A DNA stretch of 7,291 nucleotides. It comes from Candidatus Nitrosopumilus sp. GTDB lineage: Archaea; Thermoproteota; Nitrososphaeria; Nitrososphaerales; Nitrosopumilaceae. Below, piece by piece: positions 4,794-7,291 of the stretch (position 1 is the first letter of the stretch; each line of letters opens with the position of its first letter). A program made the translations under genes and the position numbers. Location: contig JABMOR010000058.1 of assembly GCA_013203245.1 (NCBI GenBank), forward strand, positions 1 to 7,291, in the 5' to 3' direction. Below the pieces are notes generated by a model that saw nothing but the letters and a program-made list of their open reading frames with translations, did no database searches and had not been told where the DNA came from.

Positions 4794-7190
4794 TTACCAG
4801 CACCAAAACAGAAAACAAAACTTTGTTTCTTCTTTGATTTCAGCGACTTTAGGCTCTGGTTCTTTGATTTCAGCGACTTTCGGTTGTGGTAATCCTATTG
4901 CATCGTAAATTGTAATGTCAGGATATGTTTCATCAAACCACTTTTTGTAAGTTGATTCTTTATTGTATCTGTCAATGTAATGTTGAGGATCTTTTGACTC
5001 ATCAACAAAAGAAGCTAATCCTAAATCTTTAGGTTCGGTTGTAGGTGTTGTTGGAGTTGGAGTTACCTGTGTTGGAGTTGGAGTTACCGGTGGGCTGTAC
5101 TCAAAATTTGTGTATTGTCCAGCTGTAAATATATCGTCAAAGGAATATACGGGGAAGTTAGGATTTTTCCATCCATCTTCTAGATAGAGTTTTTTTACTC
5201 CCGCCAAATTAAAGTCTGAAGGACTACCTGATGAATAATATGAATTTGGACACGTGTCAAATTTTTGATTATTATCATCATATTCAACACTACACATAAG
5301 ATCACCTGGTTTGTTGAATGCATGTCCTAATCCCATTGCATGGATAAATTCATGCGAGGATATACCAATTACCTGAGACGTTGAATAAGTGAAACTACCA
5401 CTAGTACATACAATTATGTTAATTGGTTTGTATACTTCAACTGCACTTCCATCAGATCGTGACCTACTAAATGATGCCTGACCTGCAAATTCAACACCAC
5501 ATCTACTATCTTCATCCCTAGTAACTACATTCATTATGATATCTGGTTTTGTTGAGAATTTATCGACACCAGGTTCCACAACAATAAAATCCACATTCCA
5601 ATCTCCTCCAAACTCTCTTGCCAATTCACTTCCCCATAAAACCACACCCTCTTGTGTAGGGATGATGTATTTTCTAACTTCATCGTATGAATCTGGAGTT
5701 GGTACAATTGCAACAACTGGGTTTTTAGTAAATGAATGAGAATAATAGAGTTTCATATATTCATCTCCCACTAGATTTTCTTTTGGTATTGGTTTTGGAA
5801 TAGTATCAGGACAACCATCATGATCTTGATAACCATTGAATGTTTCTTTTACATACGGACATGAATCAAAATTATCTTTTATTCCATCACCATCACTATC
5901 AATAATTCTTGGTTCAGCAGGTTTAGTATCTGGACATCCATCCCAATCCAAATATCCATTATAATTCTCAGCAGAATTTACGCATTGATCATTATCATCA
6001 AATATTCCATCTCCATCTGAATCAAGTTTTGGTACAGGTGGTGGCGGTGGCGGAGGTGGAGGAACTTCTCCAGTTATTTGAAGTGGAATTGTAAATTCGC
6101 AAGAACCTCCGGCTTGGTAAGTAATTCCTTGATCACAAGTTGTAACACGCCAGTAAATGTCAGCACCTTCAAAGACGGCATAAACATCTGTAGTTCTATC
6201 ATCATCAGTCTTTGTTACAATCCAATTTGCAGAAAAACTACCATCAGATTCCACATATCCTGTAGCTAAAAGATCATCTGACTCGTAAGGATCCTCATCT
6301 TTAATGTAAACGACATAGCCTTCAGTATTTCCAGATTCTAATCCCAATTTACCTGTAAAAAATAACATTTCACCAATCTCAGCGCTAGCAGGTAGTGGAT
6401 CTAGATAAAGTTCTGCTAGCAGTCTTTTAATTTGAATAGTCTGTTTTTCACTTACTGGTTCATAATGCAATCCAGATTCAGTTGGTAAACTTGTGAACTT
6501 TGCCTGAATTGTTGTACCATCAGAGTCAATAGAATCATATGTTTTAGCAACCCATGGAACTGAAAATTCTCCGTTTGTATTAGTAAAAGTAGTAACTAAA
6601 ATAGAATCAGTATCGCCAAATTTATTTTCATAAATTATAATTTCTACATTAGGATGTTTGTAGCCGTTTTCACAAACTAATCTTCCAGTAAAAACAATTG
6701 TTTCTCCTGCAATTATTTGATTAAACCCAAGATCATCTAAAACTATAGTAGGAACCTGTCCAAATGTATTAAGTTCACATCCGCTTGCATTTCCAGTTAC
6801 GGTTGTAATTGAACCTCCAAATTCAAAAATTGTTTCGGCTGTTCTATTTGCGGTTCCGTATGTGACTTTTACTATATACGTTCCAGCAATACCAATTATT
6901 CCACCAGCAGTAACTTCAGTACTAAATTTTTTATCAGAATTTACAGATAGTTGATCAAAAACAGCAATACTGCCATTAGGATGAATTACCGCAACACTTA
7001 CTGGAGTTCCAGCATACAAATCTCGTACTTCTCCTGTTATGTGAATAATTTCGCCCTCAGAATATGATGATTTGTCTGTAATAACAACAATTGAGCTTTG
7101 TATTTGTCCATTTGAAGATGAAGCAAATCCAATAACAAAAACCAATAAAAGCGATACTACAGTACCTGTTTTCAAGTAACCCAACACCAT
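4794..7190 (-). CDS. secreted modular metzincin metalloprotease with Ig-like domains and thrombospondin type 3 repeats
   Basis: A 798-residue exported protein. Residues 1-29 are a signal peptide (hydrophobic core about 11-23, likely cut after the SSSNGQ region). Three beta-sandwich, Ig-like domains follow at about 31-125, 147-255 and 258-372; the first, with VITDKSSYSEGEIIHITG, is a style frequent in thaumarchaeal surface proteins. A run of nine prolines (377-385) links to two thrombospondin type 3 repeats (about 390-421 and 431-462), whose DSDGDGI loops should bind calcium. The protease domain (about 474-680) has the zinc site H613-E614-F-I-H617-x-x-G620-x-G622-H623 and a Met-turn candidate M632, which defines a metzincin, nearest to matrixin-like M10 enzymes. 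A Pro/Thr linker (700-719), a short module rich in aromatic and acidic residues (723-766), a twofold KVAEIKE repeat and the tail FCFLFWCW finish it. Of 14 cysteines, most could form disulfides. No obvious Cys-switch propeptide is seen. Substrates are unknown; surface protein processing or nutrient scavenging is possible. Confidence 0.9.
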   Translation of the reverse strand: MVLGYLKTGTVVSLLLVFVIGFASSSNGQIQSSIVVITDKSSYSEGEIIHITGEVRDLYAGTPVSVAVIHPNGSIAVFDQLSVNSDKKFSTEVTAGGIIGIAGTYIVKVTYGTANRTAETIFEFGGSITTVTGNASGCELNTFGQVPTIVLDDLGFNQIIAGETIVFTGRLVCENGYKHPNVEIIIYENKFGDTDSILVTTFTNTNGEFSVPWVAKTYDSIDSDGTTIQAKFTSLPTESGLHYEPVSEKQTIQIKRLLAELYLDPLPASAEIGEMLFFTGKLGLESGNTEGYVVYIKDEDPYESDDLLATGYVESDGSFSANWIVTKTDDDRTTDVYAVFEGADIYWRVTTCDQGITYQAGGSCEFTIPLQITGEVPPPPPPPPPVPKLDSDGDGIFDDNDQCVNSAENYNGYLDWDGCPDTKPAEPRIIDSDGDGIKDNFDSCPYVKETFNGYQDHDGCPDTIPKPIPKENLVGDEYMKLYYSHSFTKNPVVAIVPTPDSYDEVRKYIIPTQEGVVLWGSELAREFGGDWNVDFIVVEPGVDKFSTKPDIIMNVVTRDEDSRCGVEFAGQASFSRSRSDGSAVEVYKPINIIVCTSGSFTYSTSQVIGISSHEFIHAMGLGHAFNKPGDLMCSVEYDDNNQKFDTCPNSYYSSGSPSDFNLAGVKKLYLEDGWKNPNFPVYSFDDIFTAGQYTNFEYSPPVTPTPTQVTPTPTTPTTEPKDLGLASFVDESKDPQHYIDRYNKESTYKKWFDETYPDITIYDAIGLPQPKVAEIKEPEPKVAEIKEETKFCFLFWCW
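4830..4880. repeat. two exact 21-bp copies at a 30-bp period in the protease 3' end
   Basis: The copies at 4830-4850 and 4860-4880 are identical at the DNA level and encode KVAEIKE twice (residues 771-777 and 781-787) in a Pro/Glu/Lys linker. Exact identity including third positions points to recent slippage or duplication. Confidence 0.85.
5049..5088. repeat. two exact 19-bp copies encoding the Pro/Thr linker of the protease
   Basis: The copies at 5049-5067 and 5070-5088 are identical and encode VTPTPTQVTPTPT (about residues 702-714), a flexible, probably glycosylated linker between the protease domain and the C-terminal module. Confidence 0.8.
5805..6026 (-). repeat. two thrombospondin type 3 repeats within the protease
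   Basis: The two units (residues about 390-421 and 431-462) have a period of 41 residues. Shared positions are DSDGDGI, the cysteines C403/C444 and C419/C460, and NGYxDxDGCPD. The Asp-rich loops are calcium ligands in this family. DNA identity between the copies is modest, so the duplication is old. Confidence 0.85.
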
Positions 7191-7291
7191 GTTGTTGTAA
7201 TACTAGCACTTAAGCCAAACTACTCTTAGTTCTGAAAATAATTATGAACTTAAGCGTATGGTTTAGAATCTAAAAGTCGAATATAAGTAAA
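7191..7291 (-). promoter_or_regulatory. upstream region of the protease gene, with two TATA candidates and a repeated ACTTAAGC
   Basis: Unlike the other genes, no clear TATA box lies about 26 nt before the ATG at 7190. Candidates on the minus strand are CATAATTATT (7237-7246; leader about 25 nt) and CTTATATTC (7279-7287; leader about 65 nt). The octamer ACTTAAGC, with the palindromic core CTTAAG, occurs at 7208-7215 and 7248-7255, exactly 40 bp apart and flanking the nearer TATA candidate. This could be a regulator site. The element at 7279-7288 might instead serve a plus-strand gene beyond the window. Confidence 0.35.

Noticed and set aside
5534..6269. Short open frames on both strands inside the protease gene
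   Set aside because: The protease frame is continuous with recognisable domains throughout; these have low-complexity or unnatural composition.

Overview
The window is AT-rich, densely packed archaeal DNA, most likely from an ammonia-oxidising Nitrososphaerota (Thaumarchaeota), probably a marine Nitrosopumilus-like lineage. The evidence is an archaeal-type release factor aRF1, archaeal TATA-like boxes about 24-28 nt upstream of several start codons with no room for a leader, the lack of clear Shine-Dalgarno sites, and secreted proteins with the Ig-like domains and C-terminal modules I associate with this phylum. The phylum assignment rests on recognition of protein style, not on a search.

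Layout. Left edge: the first 21 codons of a minus-strand gene (1-64) leave the window, fired by a TATA box at 83-94. Plus strand: a response regulator with an uncharacterised N-terminal domain (204-977), a membrane-anchored DsbA-like thiol oxidoreductase (1045-1689), and translation release factor aRF1 (1740-3020). The aRF1 gene converges on, and overlaps by 13 nt, a minus-strand HIT-family nucleotide hydrolase (3008-3415). The 377-nt gap from 3416 to 3792 holds a probable 30-residue zinc-knuckle protein on the minus strand (3523-3615), and otherwise nothing I can support. A plus-strand membrane-anchored, His- and Cys-containing extracytoplasmic protein (3793-4389) converges on a 66-residue zinc-ribbon protein (4395-4595, minus). 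After a 198-nt spacer with two stem-loops that can pair with each other, a 798-residue secreted modular metzincin metalloprotease fills the rest of the minus strand (4794-7190). The last 101 nt are its upstream region.

How the genes relate. There is no single pathway. aRF1 and HIT are housekeeping genes. The DsbA-like protein, the His/Cys protein and the protease all act outside the membrane, and the last two contain cysteines that could be substrates for disulfide formation, but this link is only inference. Most genes appear to be single transcription units with their own promoters. The most interesting items are the protease with its conserved-looking C-terminal module and aromatic/cysteine tail, the 30-residue zinc protein, the N-terminal domain of the response regulator, and the double hairpin after the protease gene. 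I see no mobile element, CRISPR array, tRNA or rRNA.
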